Counted from the first letter of the stretch, positions 16,831 through 25,056 are shown. The stretch: DNA of 64,000 bases from Candidatus Anammoximicrobium sp. (GCA_012515235.1 JAAYYU010000042.1:81122-145121), one strand, 5' to 3'. Notes: a model not told the origin generated them from the letters alone. A program made the numbers and translations.

Positions 16831-17346
16831 ATGTTTGCGCATTTGATTGTTGTCGCGTCGTTGTTGGGCGCCGCCGCCGAGGCGGACGCTTTGAAATCCT
16901 GTCCTTGCCAGCCGGCATGCAAGTGTGAAGCCTCGTGCCGATGCGAGGCCGCGGACAAGGCCGTTTGCCAGTGCCTCTGCGAGACCGCCTGCCCGTGCGA
17001 CGCAGCCTGCAAGTGCCCCGACTGCGCTTGCTGCAAGCCCCGTGCGAGTTGCACTGCCGGCCCGGTCGGCGCCGGACAGTGCACCGCGGTGAAGAAGGCT
17101 GCCTGTCCTTGCCCGTGCGGCGAGGCCTGCTCGTGCGGCAATGCCTGCAAGTGCCCCGACTGCATCTGCTGCCAGCCCAAGGCCTGCTGCGCCAAGTGCC
17201 CGGCCAGCACCTGCAATTGTGAAAAGCCTTGCCCGTGCGACACCCGTACGGCGGACACCTGCCGTGGGCAATCGACCGAGCAGCCTGTTAAGAACAAGGA
17301 CAGGCAGTACGTGCGGAGACAGTGCATCTCCAGTACGGCCAACTGA
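16831..17346 (+). CDS. Secreted cysteine-rich (metallothionein-like) repeat protein
   Basis: A 171-residue exported protein with about 37 cysteines (over one residue in five). ATG 16831 is preceded by CAAGGAGA. The first 20 residues look like a signal peptide (MFAHLIVVASLLGAAAEADA). The mature part is built from CxC pairs (SCPCQPACKC, SCRC, PCDAACKCPDCACC) and contains two related modules, CDAACKCPDCACCKP and CGNACKCPDCICCQP, about 45 residues apart. The basic tail has one last Cys. Such CxC/CxxC density is typical of thiol-metal cluster proteins, but known metallothioneins are cytoplasmic and this one is exported. It may sequester metals such as Cu, Zn or Cd, or form a disulfide-linked wall protein. 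No homologue was recognised. Confidence 0.72.
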   Translation: MFAHLIVVASLLGAAAEADALKSCPCQPACKCEASCRCEAADKAVCQCLCETACPCDAACKCPDCACCKPRASCTAGPVGAGQCTAVKKAACPCPCGEACSCGNACKCPDCICCQPKACCAKCPASTCNCEKPCPCDTRTADTCRGQSTEQPVKNKDRQYVRRQCISSTAN

Positions 17347-17394
17347 TCGCGGCCGCTTTTCCAGGACCTGACGGCGGCGGGACGTTGCCCCAGA

Positions 17395-17419
17395 CGCCGA
17401 AGCCTTGACGGCTTCGGCG
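17395..17419 (+). terminator. Hairpin downstream of the Cys-rich gene
   Basis: CGCCGAAGCC-TTGAC-GGCTTCGGCG: perfect 10-bp stem, 48 bp after the stop codon. No T-run follows, so it may be an RNA-stabilising or Rho-assisted terminator. Confidence 0.5.
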
Positions 17420-17535
17420 AATCGGATAGGTTCGCCATTTATCGAAAGACGAACAGAAGCCTTCGGGGCGGTTCGCCGTCGTCGGGTCCTTTGTTGCATC
17501 GGTCGTTGGGATCGGCCTGTTGAGGTCGAGACGCG

Positions 17536-17733
17536 ATGAGTTCTTTTTCCTGCCCTCAGTACGACGACGAGCACGAGACGTGCCAACGGGTCGGCGACCT
17601 GTGCGTGCCAGGACGTCCGGGTTGCGTGCTCGCCAAGAACTCGGGATTTGCGGTCCCCTGGGAGCAGCGGTTGGAAGCCAAGCGGCGGGAACGCTGCGAG
17701 AAAGAGGCAAGCGATGGCAAGACGCGTGAGTGA
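17536..17733 (+). CDS. Small conserved-looking Cys protein (CP...C.R....CVPGRPGCVL type)
   Basis: A 65-residue protein without signal peptide. Pattern: CPQYDDEHETCQRVGDLCVPGRPGCVLAKN, then a charged helix (EQRLEAKRRERCEKEASDGKTRE). Four regularly spaced cysteines with a PGRPGC turn suggest a small zinc knuckle or similar fold. From memory, similar short proteins occur in other planctomycetes; no function is known. The ribosome binding site is weak (GAGG at about -14). Third Cys-containing small gene in a row on this strand. Confidence 0.5.
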   Translation: MSSFSCPQYDDEHETCQRVGDLCVPGRPGCVLAKNSGFAVPWEQRLEAKRRERCEKEASDGKTRE

Positions 17734-17870
17734 TCTTCATTATCATCACAGACATCCTGGAGCGTGGGCAGCAATCGCGGTATCATAGGGTCTGCTGGGT
17801 GCCGTTCTTGTCGCGGCGACGTCTGCGGGGGCCAACTCCGCACGAACCTTCAAAGATCAGGATTGGGAAC

Positions 17871-18734
17871 ATGCGTACTTGTCAAGTTCTGGTGGTGGCG
17901 TGGATCTGTGCTTGCCTTTCGCCGTTGCTGCGGGCTGCCGATGATGTGAAGATCGTGCCGGACGTGGTGTACGGTCACAAGTTTGGCATGGCGCTGACAT
18001 TCGACGTCTTTCAGCCGGTGGAGAAGTCCAATGGCGCCGGGGTGCTGTTCATGGTCAGCGGCGGTTGGTTTTCGACTTGGCAGCCGCCGGAGAAGGCCCA
18101 GGGCAGGTTCCAACCGCTGACGGACAGGGGGTTCACCGTGTTTGCGGTCCGGCACGGCAGCAGTCCCAAGTTTGGGATTTCAGAAGCTCTGGAGGACGTC
18201 CGCCGCGCGGTGCGGTATGTCCGCACGCACGCCGCGCAGTTCGGGGTCGATCCGCAGCGGTTGGGCGTGTACGGCTACAGCGCCGGCGGGCATCTTTCGC
18301 TGATGCTGGGCACGGCGTCGGACGAGGGCGATGCCAAGGCGGAAGACCCGGTGCAGCGGGCGAGCAACCGGGTGCAGGCCGTGGTGGCCGTCGTGGCGCC
18401 GACAGATCTGCGGATCATGGTCTCGAAGGCGCCGAACCGCTTGCCCGCCTACGAGCGGTTTCCGGCGTTGGATCTGTCCGTTGAAGACGCCGCCCGCGTC
18501 TCGCCGCTGCTGCAAGTCACCCCGGACGACGCCCCCACGTTGCTGATCGCGGGCGACGCCGACGACCTGGTGCCGGTCAAGCACAGCCGCAACATCCAGG
18601 CCGCGTTTCAGGAGAAGCGCGTGAAGAGCCAATTGATTGAAATCGCCGGCGCCGGCCACGGCTTCCGCGGCGAGGATGCGGTCCGGGCCACCCAGGAACT
18701 CGCGGCCTGGTTCGAGGCCCATTTGGCGCCGTGA
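17871..18734 (+). CDS. Secreted alpha/beta-hydrolase (esterase/lipase-like)
   Basis: A 287-residue exported serine hydrolase. ATG 17871 was chosen because a signal peptide follows at once (MRTCQVLVVAWICACLSPLLRAAD); the frame is open 47 codons further upstream. Nucleophile elbow GYSAGG with Ser137, an acid in GDADDLVPVKHS (Asp231 or Asp232), and His263 in GAGHGF make a complete triad. The WFSTWQPP and VRYVRTHAAQFGVDPQRLGVYG segments match BD-FAE/prolyl-oligopeptidase-like esterases, which in planctomycetes often deacylate decorated polysaccharides. Convergent with the PL22-like gene. Confidence 0.8.
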   Translation: MRTCQVLVVAWICACLSPLLRAADDVKIVPDVVYGHKFGMALTFDVFQPVEKSNGAGVLFMVSGGWFSTWQPPEKAQGRFQPLTDRGFTVFAVRHGSSPKFGISEALEDVRRAVRYVRTHAAQFGVDPQRLGVYGYSAGGHLSLMLGTASDEGDAKAEDPVQRASNRVQAVVAVVAPTDLRIMVSKAPNRLPAYERFPALDLSVEDAARVSPLLQVTPDDAPTLLIAGDADDLVPVKHSRNIQAAFQEKRVKSQLIEIAGAGHGFRGEDAVRATQELAAWFEAHLAP

Positions 18735-18834
18735 CGTTTCAACGGCACGGCCAGGTCGCTGCCGGCTGTGCCGTCCCGCGTCAAACGGTTCCGTCTGCTG
18801 GCGGCAAAGCAACAGTGCGGCAGTCTCGTCGCAG

Positions 18835-18893
18835 AGCGGACTTCAGTCCGCTCGGGCGGAGTGAGTTTCGCTTGGGCGGAATGAATTCCGCCC
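18835..18893. repeat. Tandem palindromes between convergent genes
   Basis: Two hairpins: AGCGGAC-TTCA-GTCCGCT (18835-18852) and GGGCGGAA-TGAA-TTCCGCCC (18874-18893), separated by CGGGCGGAGTGAGTTTCGCTT, which itself repeats the GGCGGA half. Both sit in the 175-bp gap between two convergent genes, so they could act as a two-way terminator. The form is that of REP-like dispersed repeats. Confidence 0.65.
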
Positions 18894-18909
18894 TGCGAAG
18901 GTGTTTGCT

Positions 18910-20304
18910 TCAGCCGTGCAGGCCGCGGATCATGTACGCTTGGAGAATCCCCGACTCGTCGGAATTGAAGAAGCCCAGCGCGCCGTCGGGGGACAGGAAG
19001 GGGTGAATATGGGCGTGCTTTTTGCACGACGATTTGGGACCTAGCAGATAGCGGAAGTTGCGCAGTGGGTCCCGGCCCGGTTCGCCCAACTCGGCCACAT
19101 AGATCTTGCCGCCGTGGTCAAACGGCGCCGCGTCGCTGATCAGGCGTTTGCCGGCGATGTCCGTGGCGAAGTGGTAGAAGTGCGGATTGGGGAATTCGCG
19201 GCTGAGATCGTTCCGCACGCCGCCGGGCGTCTTGATCCCCACGTGCCCGGCGTGAGGCGCCGGCCGGCCTTCGATCAACTGGGCCTCCGCAGGCTTGCGC
19301 GTGCCGGTGCTGGTGATGGCCCACGTCGTGCGTCCCCGCCAGCACTGGTGCCCTTGGCAGAATTCGTTGCCGTCGCGTCCCCAAGGCAGGTTGCGGAAGT
19401 CGCTGCCGTCGTCGCGGATCACGTGGATGTCGGCCCCTTCGCCGCCGACCAGGCGCTTGATCGAGCCCTCGGCGGTCGCCTCGTTGCCGTGGTTCTCCTG
19501 GATCAAGACGTCATGGCTGGCTGCGGGGTCCGTCGAGCGGCAGTACTGGGCGTGCATGTTGCACCAAGTGGGCCCCTGATAGACAAGCCGCACCGCGGCC
19601 CGCTCCAAGTCAAAGATCATCAGTCCGTACGGCGCCCCTTCGGTCTTGCCGTCGCCCAGAAAGGCGGCAAGCGCCAACCGCTTGCCGTCGGACGAAATCG
19701 TCGATAGGGGATAGATGCGGCTGGGGCGAAACTGGGTGCCTGGCAACGGAGCATCGATCACCAGCACCGTCTCCCGGCCCGTGCCGTCCAGATTCACGCG
19801 TTTCAGCGTCAACTGGCCGCCGCCAACCGTCGTCTGATCCACCAAGTAGTACACGTACCGGCCATCCGGGCTGACCGACGCCGCCGTGGCGCCCAGTTCT
19901 TCCGTGAGCGGGTGCAGCGAGCAACCGTCGTCGAGGTCGCACCGCAGATACTGGTGATTCGGATCCGACTTGCTGCCGCCGTGGGCCGTGGCCGAGCGGT
20001 GCAAGACGAAGCGTCTGCCGTCCGGCGCGAACACCTGGGCCTCCATGTACAGGTGCGAGCTGGGGACATCGGGTTCCGCGGTGAGTTGAATGACCTCGAT
20101 ATTGGCGGCGGATTCGTCGTCCAGAAGATCGGGCCGCAGCTTGCCGACGTTCTTAAGCGGCCCACGCAGCACGTTTGGCGCTGAGAATGCGCTCGTCTGC
20201 CCGAACCGTCCAATCACGATCGCCGCGGACGCAACCCCCGCCGCGCCCCGCAATAGATCGCGCCGCGTAAGCCGTCCCGTTGTCTTGCTCTTGCGCCGTG
20301 TCAT
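18910..20304 (-). CDS. Tat-exported oligogalacturonate-lyase-like (PL22-type) beta-propeller
   Basis: A 464-residue protein. ATG at 20304 has GGAGGGGATCTC just upstream. It carries a Tat leader (LTRRDLLRGAAGVASAAIVIG). The body consists of propeller blades with SPDGRYVYYL, SSDGKRLALA and SPDGALGFFNSDESG motifs. The His-rich loop KKHAHIHPFLSPDG and QGHQCW resemble the Mn-binding/catalytic region of oligogalacturonate lyases, which split unsaturated digalacturonate. In this family length is about 390 without leader, so the fit is fair. It may alternatively be a non-catalytic TolB-like propeller. The hairpin repeat 20454-20550 lies in its upstream region. Confidence 0.65.
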   Translation of the reverse strand: MTRRKSKTTGRLTRRDLLRGAAGVASAAIVIGRFGQTSAFSAPNVLRGPLKNVGKLRPDLLDDESAANIEVIQLTAEPDVPSSHLYMEAQVFAPDGRRFVLHRSATAHGGSKSDPNHQYLRCDLDDGCSLHPLTEELGATAASVSPDGRYVYYLVDQTTVGGGQLTLKRVNLDGTGRETVLVIDAPLPGTQFRPSRIYPLSTISSDGKRLALAAFLGDGKTEGAPYGLMIFDLERAAVRLVYQGPTWCNMHAQYCRSTDPAASHDVLIQENHGNEATAEGSIKRLVGGEGADIHVIRDDGSDFRNLPWGRDGNEFCQGHQCWRGRTTWAITSTGTRKPAEAQLIEGRPAPHAGHVGIKTPGGVRNDLSREFPNPHFYHFATDIAGKRLISDAAPFDHGGKIYVAELGEPGRDPLRNFRYLLGPKSSCKKHAHIHPFLSPDGALGFFNSDESGILQAYMIRGLHG

Positions 20305-20390
20305 GAGATCCCCTCCGCAGTCTGGAAGCTCGACTTCTGTCAGCTCGCACCGTCTCACTTCGGCGAGCGGTGCGCGTGAGCCCACCGGTT

Positions 20391-20614
20391 CCTAGCACCA
20401 AACGGGATTTCGGCACTTTTCCGCGTCATTGATGAAGTCACGGTTTCGGTGCTGGGGTCAGGCTTACAGAATTCAATTTTGGCCGAGTTTGGTGCCAGCC
20501 ACGTCGTATGACTCTGCTCGGCCAAAATTGAATTCTGTAAGCCTGACCCCATTTCGCGCGACCGTGCCATCATAGACAGCGACTTTGCGTGGCTGTTTCC
20601 CGTTTGGTGCTAGG
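20391..20614. mobile_element. Putative small element with 16-bp perfect inverted ends, enclosing a hairpin
   Basis: CCTAGCACCAAACGGG (20391-20406) and CCCGTTTGGTGCTAGG (20599-20614) are perfect inverted repeats 224 bp apart end to end. The TGACCCC hairpin at 20454-20550 lies inside. No coding capacity. Either a MITE-like element or two insertion events, one inside the other. Confidence 0.5.
20454..20550. repeat. Long hairpin family C, copy 1
   Basis: A perfect 34-bp inverted repeat (arms 20454-20487 and 20517-20550) around a 29-nt loop. The outer sequence GGGGTCAGGCTTACAGA is shared with copies at 32848 and 60164, and the inner part of the arm (ATTCAATTTTGGCCGAG) differs between copies. It is AT-rich inside a GC-rich genome. 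No T-run at the ends and no coding content. Confidence 0.9.
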
Positions 20615-20642
20615 TTACCACCGCGCTGACCGTGGGGACAAC

Positions 20643-20662
20643 CGGTGGGCTGACGCCCACCG
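20643..20662. repeat. Dispersed palindrome family D, copy 1
   Basis: CGGTGGGC-TGAC-GCCCACCG, 8-bp perfect stem, followed by CTGGCCGG. A related copy with the same flanks (ACCGG..., CTGGCCGG) lies at 48165. Confidence 0.7.
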
Positions 20663-20734
20663 CTGGCCGGGAAAGGAGACGATTCCGCCGCAGCGGGACA
20701 GCCTGGACTATCGTAGAAGACGGCGGCTTCAAGC

Positions 20735-21403
20735 TCAAGTCATCGTTCCTTCCCGGCCGTCGGTTTCCCGGCCGCCCGGCCACAGCCAGCGGGCCAGCGC
20801 GGCGGTCAGCACGGGCAACGCAATCGAAGCCGCGATTGCAATCGGCAGTTGGACGCGCTCGCCCAGCGCTGCATAGGCGGCGGCAATTCCGAAGTTGCTC
20901 AATCCGGCGGCCGCCAGGAACCGCCACCAGGCCAGCCGCGTCGTTCCCATCAGCAGCACGCTGGCCTCCGCCAGCACCGGAACGGGTCGCGTCAGGACCA
21001 AGACCAGGACTCCCCAACGCGCCGCCAAGGCGTCCGTCCTGGCCAGTTCTTCGTCGCTGGACAGCCTCCTTGCCAGCGGGCGACCGAAGACGCGGACCAA
21101 TCCAAACGCGATCGCCGCGCCGGTCGTCATTCCGCACCACGAAGCGCCCATCCCTCCCCAGAACCCCAGCACACGGCCCGCAAACGTACTCACCAAGCTC
21201 GACGGCACCGGCAGCAGGATGTCGCTGGCCAGCAGGCCGATCACGGCGAGTGCCGCCGTGCGGCGCGACAACTCGGAGTCGAGCCAACCCGTAATCCGGG
21301 CTTCCAGGGCCTCGCCGAAGAACAGGAAGGGAACGATCGGCGCCGCCAGCACCCCGGCGATCACCACCATCTGCCGAAAAGGGGACGCACCTCTTTTTTG
21401 CAT
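20735..21403 (-). CDS. VTT/DedA-like multi-pass membrane protein
   Basis: A 222-residue integral membrane protein. Hydrophobic segments occur near residues 10-30, 45-75, 85-105, 130-155 and 175-200. DILLPVPSSLVSTFAGRVLGFWGG and GAAIAFGLVRVFGRPLARRL resemble the P-x-P-S and G-x-x-x-Y/F-G-R segments of the VTT (DedA, SNARE-associated, TVP38) fold, thought to move lipids across membranes. Its ATG overlaps the stop of the GH gene by one base (TGATG), and an in-frame GTG lies directly before it. The two are therefore probably translationally coupled, an odd pairing. Domain call is by pattern only. Confidence 0.65.
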   Translation of the reverse strand: MQKRGASPFRQMVVIAGVLAAPIVPFLFFGEALEARITGWLDSELSRRTAALAVIGLLASDILLPVPSSLVSTFAGRVLGFWGGMGASWCGMTTGAAIAFGLVRVFGRPLARRLSSDEELARTDALAARWGVLVLVLTRPVPVLAEASVLLMGTTRLAWWRFLAAAGLSNFGIAAAYAALGERVQLPIAIAASIALPVLTAALARWLWPGGRETDGREGTMT

Positions 21404-24400
21404 CACTTCGCCGCCTTCAATTCCAACGAGCCCCAGAGTCCGGGTTGCGTGGCGATGTTAGCATCTTTCGGCGCGGGCCAGTAGACTTCGCGCTTGTACG
21501 GAGGGCCTTTGATCGTGAGGTTCAAGTTGACGCCCAGGCGGACGCCAGCACGCGGCTGGAAGCCCTGCAACTCGGCGGCGGGCAACCGAAACTCCATCGC
21601 GTAGCCCCGGCCCTTGGGAATCGCCACGCCTTCGATCGTGCGCAGATCGTACAGCGTATCCGGGATCTCGTCGGCCCGCTTCCATTGGCCGCAATAGACG
21701 CGTTTCTCTGCGATCAGCGGCACGAACCAGAACTGATGATCGCCGCGGGCAAAACGCCGGTCGCCTTTGCGGTCGCCGGTATCAAGGAACAATTCCAGGC
21801 AATTGCCGACCCAGAAGTTCCGCGGGTCCGGATTCGACAACTCGGCTTCCGGAACCTCGACGAAGCCGTACAACGCGTCCGGCGCCCAGCCCCAATAAAG
21901 CTTCGTCTCGGCTTCGCCGACCGTGCATCCGGTGACCCACGACGGCAGCTGCGATGCGGCGGGCCAGTCGTCAGAGAGTCCGTCGAGTTTAATGCCCTGG
22001 ACGCGCGTCAGACTCAGTCGCCCCGGAATGATCGGCCGCGCGATCCGTTGCTCGCCGCCGGCGTCGAATTCGACCATCGCCGATTCGTCCGGCTGCCAGT
22101 CCGTAGTCCAAGTCAGCGGGCAAGTCAGCTCTCGAATCTCCTGCGGCTGCAGAGCGGCGACAGGGACTGTCGTTTGCGAGACGCTCCACGAGGCCGGCAG
22201 GCGCAGCCGCAAGGTCGCCTCGACGGACCGCGCCGACTTGTTGCCCAGCTTGATCCGAAGGCTTGCCGGGCCGGGCTGGCCGCGCAGCGGGCCGACTTCC
22301 ATCGCCAGGCCGGGCTGAACGAGCAGCCGCAAGGGGATCGGCTTTTCCAGGCCCTGTTCGACGACGGCAAGCAGGGCGTCGTGGATGCCCATCGATTGCT
22401 TCAGCGGCACCTCGAACGGCAAACGGATCTGCTGGACCTCGCCGGGCGGCACGTGCGCGGTGAACTCCGTCTGCGCCGCCTTCCAGTCCGACGGGATGCT
22501 GAGACGAAGCATGCACTCCAGGGGCGTCTGGCGGTCGTTGCGAATCACTACGACCGGCGTCACGGGATCGCCGGCGGTGACGGGCAGCAATGCGGGCGTC
22601 GCCAGTTCGTACGCCGTCTGACGGTACCAGGCATCGGACGGTTCGAGCCCGACAGCATAGACGGGAGCGAGGCTGAGCTTGGCATTCCCACCGGGCAGAC
22701 GATTCCCCAGCCAGTCGCGCAGTTCCCTTGCCCGAAAGCTGACCGTCGGGCCGTCGTCTTCGTCGATCGACCACAATGCGGCTACCAATTCCTCGCCGTT
22801 GCGAAACACGCAGCCCGCGGTGCCCGCTCCCGCCGTGATGCTGCCGACATATTCGGGGTTGGGCAGCAGCGACGTCATCGCGGCCAGCGAACACAGCGCC
22901 AGCTTGGGACTGCTGTCCGCCGCGAACAGCCCGCAACCGTCGAAGAACTGTTTCGGCTCCGGCGAATCGTAATCGTAGAACCAGAAACACTTGTCCGTCC
23001 CGGCGCCCAGCGCCAGCATCCAGCCGCGGGCGAGATACGCGGCCTGTTGATACGGTGAGACCTTAGGGCCGGCCAGGTTGTCCCAGCCGAACTCGGTCAG
23101 CCACGACTCGCGCTGCCGGCCATCGAGCTGTGCCGCGCGTTTGACCTCACGCAGCCGGTCGGCGAACAGCATCGGCGGCTGGGAACGGAAATCGCCCGCG
23201 AAGCCCGTGTTCCAGTTGCCCATGTTCCGCTCGGGCGCTTCCGCGCCGCAGTAGTGATGGCTGTTGACCACGCCGATTTTCTCGAAATCGCCGCTGCGGA
23301 CAAACGCGGCGACGCGTTGCGGCCAGATGCCGGCCGGGCCCTGTTCCACCGCGGTCAACTGGCCGCCGCCCAGCAAGTCGGTCAGCTCCGCGAAACGCCG
23401 ATGATACTGGCGATAATTCGCCCACTCCACGGCCGACTCGGCGTCGAAGTGTCCGCGGTCCAAGTCGTATTCGTTGTCCAATTCCCAGTGCGTCGGTTGC
23501 GGGAACGCGAGCAGCGCGTCGGCCACGTCGCGGATCCACTGCCGATCCGGGCCGATCTGCCCGGCTGCTTGGCCGTCCTTGATCTGGGGCGGCTGAATGC
23601 TCCGCATCAGGCAGGGCAGGACCAGCGCTCCGGAATCCGCATAGCGCCGCAGGATCGACGGGAACCAGGGCCAGCCTTCGTATTGCCGGTTCTCGCCTCG
23701 GGCGCGCCGGAGCCACTCCAAGGAGAAGGCATAGTCGCGGAACCAGACGATGCCCGCTTGGCGGAACGGCTCCAGTTGCAGGTTCGCCCGCCCGCCGTTG
23801 ACGTTCACGCCGTAGGGAGAGCGCAGCTTCTGTTCGGCCGACAACCGCGGCTGCTCCGGCAATTTCGCACACACCAGACAGGCCGCTTGTCGCGTTCCGT
23901 CCGACAGTTTCACGTCGGTTTTTAGCGTGTACGGTCCGAACCGTTCCGCCTTGAATTCCAGTCGCCACGCAGCCGTGCTCTCGATGTCGATCGCTTGCTG
24001 CCGGCGGTCGACGCGCCGGCCTGCCGAGTCGTACAGCTCGGCCGTCAGCGTGCCGCTGAGCGAGCCGGGTTTCCAGTTGCGAAGGCGAATCAGGGCCGCC
24101 GGCGTTTCCCCTGCAAACACGTTGCTCAACCGTTCCGTGCCGGCCTCGACGCGGACCAGCGGCGTCGCAGGCGGCTCGGTCAGCGCGGTCTTGGCATCCT
24201 GAGGCTGCGGGTCCGGCTTCCACGTCGTCAGCCGTCCGGAAGCGGGATCTACGTCACGCAGGTCGGTTTCGACAATCAGTTGATCCGCGAGAAACCGCAC
24301 CTTGGCCGCTTCATTTTTGGCGGACCAATTGTGCGTGGCGAAACCGGCGACCGCGACCGGCCGCACCCAGTCGGCCGGCACGACAAACGTGGCCGACGCC

Positions 24401-24840
24401 CAGCGCCCAATGTCCTTGGCCGGCACGTTCCACTCCAACTTCGTCGAACCGACCTCGCTACGTCCCCAGCCGTCCCTGAACTTGACGGTCAACGGAAACC
24501 GCTTGTCGCTCAGTCGGTAGTCGAACGTCACCGTCTTCAGATTGCCGGGGATGACCAGCGGTTCCGTTGGCGCGACGCCGAACCATTCAAAGCCTTGACC
24601 GGAGAAGCGGACTTCCATCTCCAGACTCCTGCCGGGCGGCGAGTTCGGAGGCGCCTCGTCCACCAGGCGGCTGCCGCCTCCGGCTCGCACCCAAGCTTCC
24701 TTGGGCCAGGCAACCTGGTCGAACGGCTCAGCGACCTTGCGGACGACGGTCTCCGCGGCCGCCGCAGCCCCTACGGCGGCAGTCAGAGCCGAAAACAACG
24801 CCAAGCGGGCAAACCAGCTTCGAGATCCTGTCTTCGTCAT
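21403..24840 (-). CDS. Secreted glycoside hydrolase with C-terminal CBM9-like domain
   Basis: A 1145-residue exported protein. Signal peptide WFARLALFSALTAAVGAAAAA. Residues about 30-200 form a beta-sandwich, with a further sandwich to about 330. A TIM-barrel region follows (about 335-700): YGVNVNGGRANL, WFRDYAFSLEWLRRA, HWELDNEYD with a Glu fitting the acid/base position, and SWLTEFGWDN with a Glu fitting the nucleophile, as in clan A families such as GH39/GH5. After two more sandwich segments, the end (about 960-1145) has IKLDGLSDDWPAA, LYWGWAPDALYGFVEV and NCLELFLDTGD, the CBM9/DOMON-like pattern of carbohydrate-binding modules. Substrate unknown. Confidence 0.7.
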   Translation of the reverse strand: MTKTGSRSWFARLALFSALTAAVGAAAAAETVVRKVAEPFDQVAWPKEAWVRAGGGSRLVDEAPPNSPPGRSLEMEVRFSGQGFEWFGVAPTEPLVIPGNLKTVTFDYRLSDKRFPLTVKFRDGWGRSEVGSTKLEWNVPAKDIGRWASATFVVPADWVRPVAVAGFATHNWSAKNEAAKVRFLADQLIVETDLRDVDPASGRLTTWKPDPQPQDAKTALTEPPATPLVRVEAGTERLSNVFAGETPAALIRLRNWKPGSLSGTLTAELYDSAGRRVDRRQQAIDIESTAAWRLEFKAERFGPYTLKTDVKLSDGTRQAACLVCAKLPEQPRLSAEQKLRSPYGVNVNGGRANLQLEPFRQAGIVWFRDYAFSLEWLRRARGENRQYEGWPWFPSILRRYADSGALVLPCLMRSIQPPQIKDGQAAGQIGPDRQWIRDVADALLAFPQPTHWELDNEYDLDRGHFDAESAVEWANYRQYHRRFAELTDLLGGGQLTAVEQGPAGIWPQRVAAFVRSGDFEKIGVVNSHHYCGAEAPERNMGNWNTGFAGDFRSQPPMLFADRLREVKRAAQLDGRQRESWLTEFGWDNLAGPKVSPYQQAAYLARGWMLALGAGTDKCFWFYDYDSPEPKQFFDGCGLFAADSSPKLALCSLAAMTSLLPNPEYVGSITAGAGTAGCVFRNGEELVAALWSIDEDDGPTVSFRARELRDWLGNRLPGGNAKLSLAPVYAVGLEPSDAWYRQTAYELATPALLPVTAGDPVTPVVVIRNDRQTPLECMLRLSIPSDWKAAQTEFTAHVPPGEVQQIRLPFEVPLKQSMGIHDALLAVVEQGLEKPIPLRLLVQPGLAMEVGPLRGQPGPASLRIKLGNKSARSVEATLRLRLPASWSVSQTTVPVAALQPQEIRELTCPLTWTTDWQPDESAMVEFDAGGEQRIARPIIPGRLSLTRVQGIKLDGLSDDWPAASQLPSWVTGCTVGEAETKLYWGWAPDALYGFVEVPEAELSNPDPRNFWVGNCLELFLDTGDRKGDRRFARGDHQFWFVPLIAEKRVYCGQWKRADEIPDTLYDLRTIEGVAIPKGRGYAMEFRLPAAELQGFQPRAGVRLGVNLNLTIKGPPYKREVYWPAPKDANIATQPGLWGSLELKAAK

Positions 24841-25056
24841 TGGTTGCGTCCTTTTCCAAGATCTTGTCCCAAGCGTAGCCTAGCAGCAAATCCGTATGCC
24901 CGCGAAGGGGGCCGTTTCCCAGTCCCTTCGTGTCTCATTCTCTGGAACATCACTTCCTGCACAAGCCCTTCCGGAAACTCGCTTGCTGGCCAGAACGGCG
25001 CGACTGCGGTAAAATCCGGCGACTGGCAGAACAACTTCTTACCTGGAGACGAACAC

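Noticed and set aside
20454..20550. Family C hairpin as an intrinsic terminator
   Set aside because: No T-run at either end, the stem is AT-rich inside and over 30 bp long, and copies lie both upstream and downstream of genes; a dispersed element explains it better.
23995..25056. N-terminal extension of the metallophosphoesterase frame by 354 codons
   Set aside because: The extension is antisense to the GH gene for most of its length; the Tat leader and ribosome binding site place the start at 25057.
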